Assembly: GCA_023402505.1 (NCBI GenBank)
Contig: JAEYGD010000002.1
Coordinates: forward strand, 1-11,312
DNA: 11,312 bases
DNA from: Actinomycetes bacterium
Lineage (GTDB): Bacteria > Actinomycetota > Actinomycetes > Mycobacteriales > Micromonosporaceae
Direction of reading: 5' to 3'
Within the stretch, counting starts at the first letter, position 1; each line of letters begins with the position of its first letter. The notes below the pieces were generated by a model. The model saw nothing but the letters and a program-made list of their open reading frames with translations. It made no database searches and was not told the DNA's origin. Positions 1-6,121 of the stretch are shown in pieces. A program made the translations under genes and the position numbers.

Positions 1-69
1 GGCTTCCTGCGGCCGCACGCGCCCACCCCGTCCGGCCCGGAGACGTTCCCGGCGCGGCTGACGATCGAG

Positions 70-699
70 GTGAGCGGCGTGGTGGTCGAGGATTCCGGTC
101 CCCGCTTCGACGAGGTCTACCGGCACAGCTTCCAGAGCCTGGTGGTGCAGCTCTACGCGTTCGTCGGGGACGTGAACGAGGCCCAGGACCTGGTGCAGGA
201 GGCGTTCGCCAGGGCGTGGCCCCGCTGGGACCGGCTCGCCCGGTACGACGACCCGGTGGCCTGGGTGCGGCGGGTCGCCTGGAACGCCGCGGCCAGCCGG
301 TGGCGCCGGCTGCGGACCGCTCGGCTGTTCCAGCAGCGGCAGCGGCCGGAGGTGGTGGCCGGTCCGGGGCCTGACCGGGTCGCGTTGACCGCGGCGCTCA
401 GCACGCTCCCCGCCGACCAGCGGCGCGCGGTGGTCCTGTTCTACCTGGCCGAACTCACGGTCAACGAGATCGCCGAGGACTGCGGCGTCGCGCCGGGGAC
501 GGTCAAGTCCTGGTTGCACCGCGCCCGTACGACGCTGGCGGCCAGCCTGGGCGACACGGAAGCCGGCCCGCGCAGCGCCGCCGGGTCACGCAGTGCAGCC
601 GGCCCGCGGAGTGCCGCCGGGTCACGCAGTGCAGCCGGCCCGCGGGGTGACGCCGGGGAAACGCACGCGGCCGGGCCGGCCGGAAGGACGGTGGATTGA
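70..699 (+). CDS. SigE-family ECF RNA polymerase sigma factor
   Basis: The product directs RNA polymerase core to a small set of promoters, usually in response to an envelope or stress signal. Seen: a 209-residue protein with sigma region 2 at about residues 13-82 (RFDEVYRHSF, then EAQDLVQEAFARAW and DPVAWVRRVAWN) and region 4 at about 105-160 (LPADQRRAVVLFYLAELTVNEIAE, then the helix-turn-helix VAPGTVKSWLHRAR). No SnoaL-type extra domain follows. Residues 166-196 are instead a low-complexity tail of five hexapeptides G-[PS]-R-S-A-A, which is unusual. The start is uncertain: GTG at 70 is used here, but GTG at 79 or 82 lies at a good distance behind the purine-rich GAGGTGAG at 67-74, and the frame is open and codon-biased back to the left edge. 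The next gene starts one base after the stop, so co-expression is likely. The class call is firm; the regulon is unknown. Confidence 0.9.
   Translation: MSGVVVEDSGPRFDEVYRHSFQSLVVQLYAFVGDVNEAQDLVQEAFARAWPRWDRLARYDDPVAWVRRVAWNAAASRWRRLRTARLFQQRQRPEVVAGPGPDRVALTAALSTLPADQRRAVVLFYLAELTVNEIAEDCGVAPGTVKSWLHRARTTLAASLGDTEAGPRSAAGSRSAAGPRSAAGSRSAAGPRGDAGETHAAGPAGRTVD
565..658 (+). repeat. 36-bp tandem repeat in sigma factor tail
   Basis: Two nearly identical 36-base units (565-600 and 601-636, starting GGCCCGCG) are followed by a partial, diverged third unit to about 658. Each unit is itself two diverged 18-base halves. In the sigma factor frame they encode GPRSAAGSRSAA twice and then GPRGDA. Copy number could vary by slippage without shifting the frame. 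The repeat lies between the last sigma domain and the neighbouring start codon. Confidence 0.85.
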
Positions 700-700
700 G

Positions 701-1558
701 ATGGACGACCGTGACCCGGGCCTCGACCCGCTGGCCGGCGCCTTCGCCGAGTTCCGGGGCGCCGCCGGGCGCCGGATCAGCGAACCGGACCCGGACGAGC
801 CCCGGCGGCGCGCGTACCGCCGGTTGCGGAGCCGCACGGCGGCACCGGTCGTCGCTGCCGCCGCCGTCCTGTTCGCCGGTGCGGTCGGCGTGGCCGGCAA
901 CGCGCTCACTCCGCCACCGGTGGCCACCGACGAGTCGCCCCCGGACACCGACGTCACGCCGGCCACGCCGAGCACCGCACCGAGCGGCCCGGTGCCGAGT
1001 CTGTCCGCCGCGCCGAGCGCGACGGCCAGCCCGACACCCTCGGCGAGCGCCACCCGGAGACCGCCGACGACGTCGGCCTCCCCGTCCGGCGGCCGGTCGA
1101 CGGGGCCCCCGTCGACGGCCGTGCCCCGCAAGCTCGACCTGTCGATCAGCGCTCCGGCTTCGGTCGACCTCGACCCGGCCGGCGACGCCTACACGGGCTC
1201 GCTGACCTTCACCGTGACCAACCAGGGCGAGCGGACGTACGACTCGAACGACATGATCATCGTGCTGCCGGTGGAGGCGACGGTCGACCTCGACGGCAGC
1301 GGCATCGGCGGTTGCTTCAACCAGGGGGAGAACGAGGACACGAAGACGATGTTCTGCACCGGGGACCGGCCGATAGCGGCGGGCGGTTCCCGTTCGTACC
1401 GGTTCGGTCTGCGGGTGGACATCTTGCCGGGTCCGACGGCCCGGGCCCTCGACGGCCTCGCCCTCACCATGCGGGCCAACGTCGACGGGAGGTTCCCCGC
1501 CGACCACACACCCGGCGACAACACCGCCCGGACCACCCTGCGGCTCCCTCCGGACTGA
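701..1558 (+). CDS. Single-pass membrane protein, possible anti-sigma or sensor partner of the sigma factor
   Basis: No family was recognised with certainty. The 285-residue product has a charged cytoplasmic N-terminus (1-45, Arg-rich at 36-45), one membrane segment at about 47-67 (APVVAAAAVLFAGAVGVAG), a Pro/Ser/Thr/Ala-rich stalk at about 70-143, and a folded-looking beta-type domain at about 145-285 that begins LDLSISAPASVDLDPAG and contains SLTFTVTNQGE. Cys205 and Cys219 may form a disulfide. The topology (N-in, large outer domain) and the position one base after an ECF sigma gene suggest an anti-sigma or surface-sensing role. The HxxxCxxC motif of zinc-binding anti-sigma factors is absent, so this is inference from context. 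ATG at 701 was chosen because GGAAGGA at 682-688 lies upstream and the TGA/ATG arrangement fits translational coupling; a longer reading from 593 only translates the upstream repeat in another frame. The stop is 18 bases from the convergent decarboxylase stop. Confidence 0.75.
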   Translation: MDDRDPGLDPLAGAFAEFRGAAGRRISEPDPDEPRRRAYRRLRSRTAAPVVAAAAVLFAGAVGVAGNALTPPPVATDESPPDTDVTPATPSTAPSGPVPSLSAAPSATASPTPSASATRRPPTTSASPSGGRSTGPPSTAVPRKLDLSISAPASVDLDPAGDAYTGSLTFTVTNQGERTYDSNDMIIVLPVEATVDLDGSGIGGCFNQGENEDTKTMFCTGDRPIAAGGSRSYRFGLRVDILPGPTARALDGLALTMRANVDGRFPADHTPGDNTARTTLRLPPD

Positions 1559-1576
1559 CCAGGGCTCGGCACCCGG

Positions 1577-3115
1577 TCAGAAGGCGGGGCGCTGGAGCAA
1601 CCCGACGAACTCCACCAGCAGCCGCTCCCGCAGCGCCGGCGGTGCGGCGTCGAGCAGCGTGTTGACCAGGGCCATCCGCTCCGGCAGCGGGCCGGCGCCG
1701 GCCGCGTCGTCCCCGCCGGGTCCGGTGCCGGCCGCAGCGTCGACCCGGCCGGCCGCCCTCGCGTCGTCCCCGCCCGGTCCGGCGCCGAGACCGAGACCGG
1801 CGGCCAGGCCGGCGACGACGTCCGGGGTGAGCGCGTCGGGGGTCAGCGCCGTCGCGAGGGCCAGCAGCTCCGGGGGCAGGACGACCGGTCCCGCCGCCCG
1901 GGTCGCCGCGACGGCGTCGGCCAGGTCCGGGCCGAAAGCGGCCACCTGCGGCGCGACCGACGCGGTGACCGTGAGGTGGACGCTCGGCGGGAGGCCGGCG
2001 TACGACAGCTGGGGCTGGGTGTGCCAGCCGCGGGCGGCCAGCTCGTCAACCAGCACGAACAGGTCCAGCCCCGGGTCGGTGGTGGTGAAGCAGACCACGG
2101 TGGACTCCGGCTCGGTCATCAGCCGCAGCCCGGGGACCCCCCGTACGGCGTCCGCCAGCCCGGCCACCGCGTCCCGGGTCAGCCGTGCCAGCCGCAGGTA
2201 ACCGTCCTCGCCGAGGTGCCGCAGGACCGCGTACGCGGCGGCGATCGGCCCACCGGAGCGGGTCGAGGCGATCACCGGGTTGACCATGGTGTAGCCGGGC
2301 CAGCCGGCGTACGCGAAGTACTGCGGCGCCCGCAGCGCCGGATCGCGGTGCAGCAGCACCGAGACGCCCTTCGGGGCGTACGCGTACTTGTGCAGGTCGA
2401 CCGAGATCGAGGTGACTCCCGGCACGGCGAAGTCGAACGGCGGCACCGGTTCACCGAGGCGGCGCAGCCAGGGCAGGGTCCAGCCGCCGAAGCACGCGTC
2501 GACGTGGCAGCGCACCCCGGCGTCGGCGGCGATCGCGGCGATCTCCTCGACCGGGTCGACGACGCCGTGCGCGTACGACGGTGCGGACGCCACGACCAGC
2601 ACGGTCCCGGGACGGATCGCGGCGGCGACGGCGGCCGGGTCGGGGCGCAGCGTCTGCGCCGACACGGGCACGGTGTCCACGGCCACCCGCAGGTAGTGGC
2701 CGGCCTTGGCGAAGGCGGCGTGCGCGCTGGCGGGCACCACGATCCGGGGCTCGGCGATCTCCGGGTGGGCGTCGCGGGCCGACTTGACCGCGAGGATCAG
2801 TGACTCGGTGCCGCCGCTGGTGACGCTGCCCACCACGTCCGGGGCCGTGCTGCCCGGCCCGCCGCCGAGCAGCCGGGCGGCGGCGCCGACCAGCGCGTTC
2901 TCCATCGCGAGCAGCGACGGGAACGCGGTCGGGTCGAGGCCGTTGACGTGGGCGCTGAGGGCGTGGGCGGCGGTGGTGAGCTCGTCCAGCCCGGGCACGG
3001 CCGGGTCGTAGACGTACGCGAACAACCGCCCCCCATGAGTCGGCCGATCCACCCCCCTCAGCCGCCGGATCTCGTCAAGCACCCGTTCCGCGGAAACCCC
3101 GCTCTTGTCGATCAT
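1577..3115 (-). CDS. PLP-dependent decarboxylase or lyase (group II decarboxylase/sphingosine-phosphate lyase-like)
   Basis: This is a fold-type I pyridoxal phosphate enzyme of 512 residues that decarboxylates an amino acid or cleaves an amino-phosphate; the substrate cannot be told from sequence. Seen: SGGTES at 100-105 (phosphate contact), His132 in ASAHAAF (ring stacking), HVDACFGG with Asp206 (pyridine nitrogen), and SVDLHKYAYAPKG with Lys243 as the Schiff-base lysine, followed by STRSGGP at 284-290. The HVDAC...DLHK spacing and the early THGGRLFAYVYDP segment fit bacterial members related to sphingosine-1-phosphate lyase. A Gly/Asp/Ala-rich linker at about 444-478, carrying GPGGDDA twice, separates the core from a C-terminal helix. 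The start codon overlaps the transporter stop (ATGA) and lies within an inverted repeat; only a weak AAAGGG lies about 12 bases upstream, so reinitiation after the transporter is likely. The PLP family is certain; the reaction is not. Confidence 0.88.
   Translation of the reverse strand: MIDKSGVSAERVLDEIRRLRGVDRPTHGGRLFAYVYDPAVPGLDELTTAAHALSAHVNGLDPTAFPSLLAMENALVGAAARLLGGGPGSTAPDVVGSVTSGGTESLILAVKSARDAHPEIAEPRIVVPASAHAAFAKAGHYLRVAVDTVPVSAQTLRPDPAAVAAAIRPGTVLVVASAPSYAHGVVDPVEEIAAIAADAGVRCHVDACFGGWTLPWLRRLGEPVPPFDFAVPGVTSISVDLHKYAYAPKGVSVLLHRDPALRAPQYFAYAGWPGYTMVNPVIASTRSGGPIAAAYAVLRHLGEDGYLRLARLTRDAVAGLADAVRGVPGLRLMTEPESTVVCFTTTDPGLDLFVLVDELAARGWHTQPQLSYAGLPPSVHLTVTASVAPQVAAFGPDLADAVAATRAAGPVVLPPELLALATALTPDALTPDVVAGLAAGLGLGAGPGGDDARAAGRVDAAAGTGPGGDDAAGAGPLPERMALVNTLLDAAPPALRERLLVEFVGLLQRPAF
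1706..1789. repeat. Imperfect 57-bp direct repeat inside decarboxylase gene
   Basis: The segments at 1706-1732 and 1763-1789 match at nearly every base (starting GCGTCGTCCCCGCC) and are 57 bases apart, so one period equals 19 codons. On the coding strand they give GPGGDDA at residues 446-452 and 465-471. This is a local in-frame duplication in a surface linker, not a mobile element. Confidence 0.7.
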
Positions 3116-3178
3116 GGAGTTGTGGTGCCCTTTCCGTGGTCTTCAGCGGCTTTCGTCCCCACCACAACTCCATGATCG
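3109..3178. repeat. Perfect 19-bp inverted repeat spanning transporter stop and decarboxylase start
   Basis: The left arm at 3109-3127 (CGATCATGGAGTTGTGGTG) is the exact reverse complement of the right arm at 3160-3178, with a 32-base spacer at 3128-3159. The element encodes the last 22 transporter residues (GDHGVVVG...GKGTTTP), its TGA stop (3112-3114), and the ATG of the decarboxylase (3113-3115). In the minus-strand transcript it would form a long hairpin with the start codon inside the stem. The size and symmetry suggest a dispersed palindromic (REP-like or MITE-like) element captured at the gene junction; dispersal cannot be shown from one copy. Confidence 0.85.
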
Positions 3179-4578
3179 CCGAGAGTGGGCGGGGTGAGGT
3201 TGTAGGGGCGGAGGAGGAGGGTTGCGGTGGCTACCAGGGTGGCCGGGAGGACCGTGAAGCCCAGGAGGATGCCGAGGCGGGCGCTGTCCGGCTGGGCCGC
3301 CGCCGCGCCGGTGTCGGAGGAGACGTAACCGGAGAGCTGGAGCACGAGCCCGAAGATGCCCGGCCCCAACGCCAGGCCGAACGTCTCCCCCGCCGTCCAC
3401 AGGCCGGTGAACACGCCCGCCTGCCGCCGGCCCGTGCGCGCCTCGTCGTGGGCGATGCAGTCGGGCAGCATGGCCAGCGCGAAGACCTGCTGGCCCGCGT
3501 ACCCGACGCCGATCAGCGCGACCAGCAGGTAGATCGCGACGGCCGGCAGCACCTCGGCGGCGACCAGGCACAGCGCGCCGAACGCGAAGATCAGCGAGGC
3601 GGCGACCAGGCCGACGAGCTTGCCGAACCGCCGCCCCACCCGGCTCCACACCGGCATGACCAGCAACGCCGGCCCGACGAAGCAGACGAACAGGACGGTC
3701 GGCCCGCCCTCCGGGTCGCGGAGGATCTGGGTCGCGAAGTAGTCCACCCCGGCCAGGATCGTCGCCACACCGGCGGACTGGATCACGAAGCAGACCAGCA
3801 GCGCGCGGAACGCCCGGTTGCGACCCGCGACCGCGAGCTGCGCCCGCAACGTCGGCTCGCTCTCGCGCGCCGTGCCGGTCGGCGCGGAGCGGGTGCCCAG
3901 GAACGCGCCGACCGCCCCGAGCACGATCAGCCCGGCGACGAAGAGACCCATCCAGCGGTGCCCCGCGAGCCCGCCACCGGCCGCGTCCCGCACCAGCGGG
4001 GCCACCGCCCCGGAGACCAGGATGGCCAGCGCCAGCACCGCGATCCGCCAGGTCATCAGCCGGGTACGTTCGGTGTAGTCGCCGGTCAGTTCGGCCGGCA
4101 TCGCCACGTACGGGACCTGGAAGAAGGCGAACGCGGTGGCGGTGGCGAGGAACGCCAGCGCCACGTACAGGCCGGCCGCCGGCCCGTTGCCGAACGGCGC
4201 GGCGAAGATCGCCGCGAAGAGCACGCCGAGCGCGATCCCGGCGCCCAGCAGGTACGGCCGGCGGGGGCCCCAGCGGGAGCGGGTGCGGTCGGAGATCCGC
4301 CCCGCGACCGGGTTGACCAGCACGTCCCACGCCTTCGGCAGCAGCACGAGCAGGGCCGCCACGCCGGCCGCCACGCCCAGCGTGTCGGTCAGGTACGGCA
4401 GCAGGAGCAGGCCGGGCACGGTGCCGAAGGCGCCGGTGGCGAAGGAGCCGAGCGCGTACCCCCCGTGGACCCGGCGGGGCAGCACTCCGCCCGTGGTGGC
4501 GGGCTCACCGGCCGGCGCGGTGACACCGCCGGACGGGCCGGCGGCGGGCGGACCGGTTCCAGCCGGCGGCGCGTCCAT
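3112..4578 (-). CDS. GPH-type major facilitator transporter (MFS_2 family, MelB-like)
   Basis: This is a 12-helix inner-membrane symporter of the glycoside-pentoside-hexuronide:cation type; the substrate is unknown. Seen in 488 residues: a first helix region YALGSFATGAFGTVPGLLLLPYLTDTLG, the family motif GRISDRTRSRWGPRRPYLLGAG after helix 2, PYVAMPAELTGDYTERTRL in the first half, and the matching late motif MLPDCIAHDEARTGRRQAGVF, all typical of MelB-like proteins. Residues 1-34 are a Pro/Gly/Ala-rich leader that may not be translated; GTG at residue 32 is an alternative start. With ATG at 4578 there is no clear ribosome site, but TAACAT ends 8 bases upstream, compatible with a leaderless start. 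The last 22 residues come from the inverted repeat and look like a replaced C-terminus. It overlaps the decarboxylase by ATGA, so a shared pathway is plausible, with the transporter importing substrate or exporting product. Confidence 0.88.
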   Translation of the reverse strand: MDAPPAGTGPPAAGPSGGVTAPAGEPATTGGVLPRRVHGGYALGSFATGAFGTVPGLLLLPYLTDTLGVAAGVAALLVLLPKAWDVLVNPVAGRISDRTRSRWGPRRPYLLGAGIALGVLFAAIFAAPFGNGPAAGLYVALAFLATATAFAFFQVPYVAMPAELTGDYTERTRLMTWRIAVLALAILVSGAVAPLVRDAAGGGLAGHRWMGLFVAGLIVLGAVGAFLGTRSAPTGTARESEPTLRAQLAVAGRNRAFRALLVCFVIQSAGVATILAGVDYFATQILRDPEGGPTVLFVCFVGPALLVMPVWSRVGRRFGKLVGLVAASLIFAFGALCLVAAEVLPAVAIYLLVALIGVGYAGQQVFALAMLPDCIAHDEARTGRRQAGVFTGLWTAGETFGLALGPGIFGLVLQLSGYVSSDTGAAAAQPDSARLGILLGFTVLPATLVATATLLLRPYNLTPPTLGDHGVVVGTKAAEDHGKGTTTP

Positions 4579-4586
4579 GGCGCCGA

Positions 4587-4592
4587 ATGTTA
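4587..4592 (-). promoter_or_regulatory. Candidate -10 element for transporter gene
   Basis: TAACAT on the minus strand fits the actinobacterial TANNNT -10 pattern and ends 8 bases before the transporter ATG. Transcription would begin at or next to the start codon, giving a leaderless message. No convincing -35 is seen. If real, the transporter-decarboxylase pair can be transcribed separately from the repair gene just upstream. Confidence 0.3.
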
Positions 4593-4610
4593 CTCACGTT
4601 ATGGCGGGGG

Positions 4611-4925
4611 TCACATCCCCTCTTCCGGCGACCACCTCGCCGCCCGCAGGTCCACGCCGTCGCCCCGCAACGGCGCCCCCTCCGCGAGCAGCCGGGCCCG
4701 CGCCTCCCGCTCGTGGCCCGGTGGCAGCCGCCCGGCGGAGTTCACCACCCGGTGCCAGGGCACCCCGCCACCGTGCCGGGCCATGATCGAACCGACCAGC
4801 CGGGCGGACGCCCGCCCCGAGCGCTCGGCGAGGGCGTCGGCCACCGCCCCGTACGACATCACCCGGCCGGGCGGGATGCGCTCGACCAGTTCCAGCACCG
4901 CCTCGACGTACTCCTCAGGTCCCAC
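4611..4925 (-). CDS. Alkyltransferase-like protein (ATL, MGMT-fold DNA-binding)
   Basis: This small protein of the O6-alkylguanine-DNA alkyltransferase fold binds alkylated guanine and, in studied ATL proteins, flags it for nucleotide excision repair without transferring the alkyl group. Seen: 104 residues covering only the DNA-binding domain, with VERIPPGRVMSYGAVADALAE (helix-turn-helix entry and the Tyr after MS), the recognition helix RASARLVGSIMARH at 38-51, and PWHRVVNSAGRLPPGH at 56-71. Trp57 replaces the acceptor Cys of the PCHRV motif, which marks it as ATL and not an active methyltransferase. The start is GTG at 4925 (VGPEEYVEAVLELVERIPPG), where homology to the family begins; readings further upstream would run into proB. 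A possible -10 TATCGT ends 8 bases before it. It is divergent from proB and 32 bases upstream of the transporter. Confidence 0.88.
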   Translation of the reverse strand: MGPEEYVEAVLELVERIPPGRVMSYGAVADALAERSGRASARLVGSIMARHGGGVPWHRVVNSAGRLPPGHEREARARLLAEGAPLRGDGVDLRAARWSPEEGM

Positions 4926-4933
4926 GACCCGCC

Positions 4934-4939
4934 ACGATA
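4934..4939 (-). promoter_or_regulatory. Candidate -10 element for alkyltransferase-like gene
   Basis: TATCGT on the minus strand fits TANNNT and ends 8 bases before the GTG start at 4925, consistent with leaderless transcription. It lies in the 61-base divergent region shared with proB. No clear -35 is visible. Confidence 0.3.
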
Positions 4940-4974
4940 TGGGATCACGGCCGGGAGCCGCGGGAGCGACCACG

Positions 4975-4980
4975 CAGAAT
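4975..4980 (+). promoter_or_regulatory. Weak candidate -10 element for proB
   Basis: CAGAAT ends 6 bases before the proB GTG at 4987, so a start at or near the codon is possible. The first base departs from TANNNT, and no -35 is seen. No good Shine-Dalgarno fits this GTG either (GGGCGG is too close), which is the main reason to list it. Confidence 0.2.
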
Positions 4981-4986
4981 GGGCGG

Positions 4987-6096
4987 GTGCGTGAACTGGT
5001 GACGACGGCCCGCCGGGTGGTCGTCAAGATCGGGTCCTCCTCGTTGACCACCGCCACCGGCGGCCTCGACGAGGAGCGGGTCGCCGTGCTCGTGGACACC
5101 CTCGCCGCCCTCGCCCGCCAGGGCCGGGAGGTCGTGCTGGTGTCCTCCGGCGCGATCGCCGCCGGCCTCGCCCCGCTGGGGCTGGCCCGCCGCCCCCGCG
5201 ACCTGGCCACCCAGCAGGCCGCCGCCAGCGTCGGCCAGGGCCTGCTGATCGGCCGGTACGCGGCGGCCTTCGCCCGGCACCGGCTCACCGTCGGGCAGGT
5301 GCTGCTCACCGCCGACGACGTGACCCGGCGCGCGCACTACCGCAACGCGTACCGGACCCTGCGCAAGCTGCTCGACCTGCGTGCGGTGCCGATCGTCAAC
5401 GAGAACGACACGGTCGCCACGGAGGAGATCAAGTTCGGTGACAACGACCGGCTCGCCGCCCTGGTGGCCGCGCTGGTCCACGCCGACCTGCTGGTCCTGC
5501 TCTCCGACGTCGACGCGCTCTGGACCGGCGACCCGGCCCGCCCGGGCTCGACCCGGATCACCGAGGTACGCGGCGAACGGGACCTCGCCGGGGTGACGAT
5601 CGGCGGCGCCGGCCGGGCCGGGGTCGGCACCGGCGGCATGGTCACCAAGGTGGAGGCGGCCCGGATCGCCACCGGGTTCGGCATCCCGGTGGTCCTGACC
5701 GCCGCCGGGCTGGCCGCCGAGGCGCTGGGCGGGGCGCCGGTCGGCACCCTCTTCCACCCCAGCCGGCGGCGCCCCGCGGCCCGCCTGTTCTGGCTCGCCC
5801 ACGCCACCTCGCCCCGGGGCCGCCTGCACCTGGACCCGGGTGCCGTGCAGGCCGTGGTGGGGCGGCGCAAGTCGCTGCTGCCCGCCGGGATCACCGCCGT
5901 GGACGGGACGTTCACCGCCGGTGACCCGGTCGACCTGGTGGACACCGAGGGCGCGCCGGTGGCCCGGGGACTGGTCAACTACGACGCGGTGGAGTTGCCG
6001 GGCCTGCTCGGCCGCACCACCGCGGAACTCGCCGCGGCCCTCGGCCCGGCGTACGAACGGGAGGTCGTCCACCGCGACGACCTGGTGCTGTTGTGA
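4987..6096 (+). CDS. proB: Glutamate 5-kinase
   Basis: The enzyme phosphorylates L-glutamate to glutamyl 5-phosphate, the first committed step of proline synthesis, in the cytoplasm. Seen in 369 residues: an amino-acid-kinase domain with VVVKIGSSSL at 11-20 (phosphate loop), LVSSGAIAAG at 51-60, VPIVNENDTV at 134-143, FGDNDRLAALVAAL at 150-163, SDVDALWTGDP at 173-183 and GTGGMVTKVEAA at 214-225. A C-terminal PUA domain follows at about 277-365 (GAVQAVVGRRKSLLPAGI and NYDAVELPGLLG). The length matches the standard two-domain form. The start is GTG at 4987 (MRELVTTARRVVVKIGSS), where family similarity begins; the frame stays open much further upstream, but that stretch is antisense to the transporter and repair genes. 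proA follows after 25 bases. Feedback inhibition by proline at the kinase domain is known for the family. Confidence 0.97.
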   Translation: MRELVTTARRVVVKIGSSSLTTATGGLDEERVAVLVDTLAALARQGREVVLVSSGAIAAGLAPLGLARRPRDLATQQAAASVGQGLLIGRYAAAFARHRLTVGQVLLTADDVTRRAHYRNAYRTLRKLLDLRAVPIVNENDTVATEEIKFGDNDRLAALVAALVHADLLVLLSDVDALWTGDPARPGSTRITEVRGERDLAGVTIGGAGRAGVGTGGMVTKVEAARIATGFGIPVVLTAAGLAAEALGGAPVGTLFHPSRRRPAARLFWLAHATSPRGRLHLDPGAVQAVVGRRKSLLPAGITAVDGTFTAGDPVDLVDTEGAPVARGLVNYDAVELPGLLGRTTAELAAALGPAYEREVVHRDDLVLL

Positions 6097-6121
6097 ACGA
6101 CCCGACGTCAAGGAGTGCAGG

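Noticed and set aside
593..700. N-terminal extension of the membrane protein back to 593
   Set aside because: The extra residues only translate the sigma factor's tandem repeat in another frame; ATG at 701 has a suitable ribosome site.
1559..1576. Bidirectional terminator between the convergent membrane-protein and decarboxylase genes
   Set aside because: The 18-base gap holds no convincing stem-loop.
3136..4986. Very long open frame on the plus strand continuous with proB
   Set aside because: It is antisense to the transporter and alkyltransferase-like genes, whose proteins show clear family motifs; its translation is Arg/Gly/Gln-rich low complexity, typical of a high-GC shadow frame. Only the part from 4987 is a real gene.
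4926..5309. Extension of the alkyltransferase-like protein upstream to 5309
   Set aside because: It runs antisense through proB, and the family's N-terminal similarity begins at the GTG at 4925.
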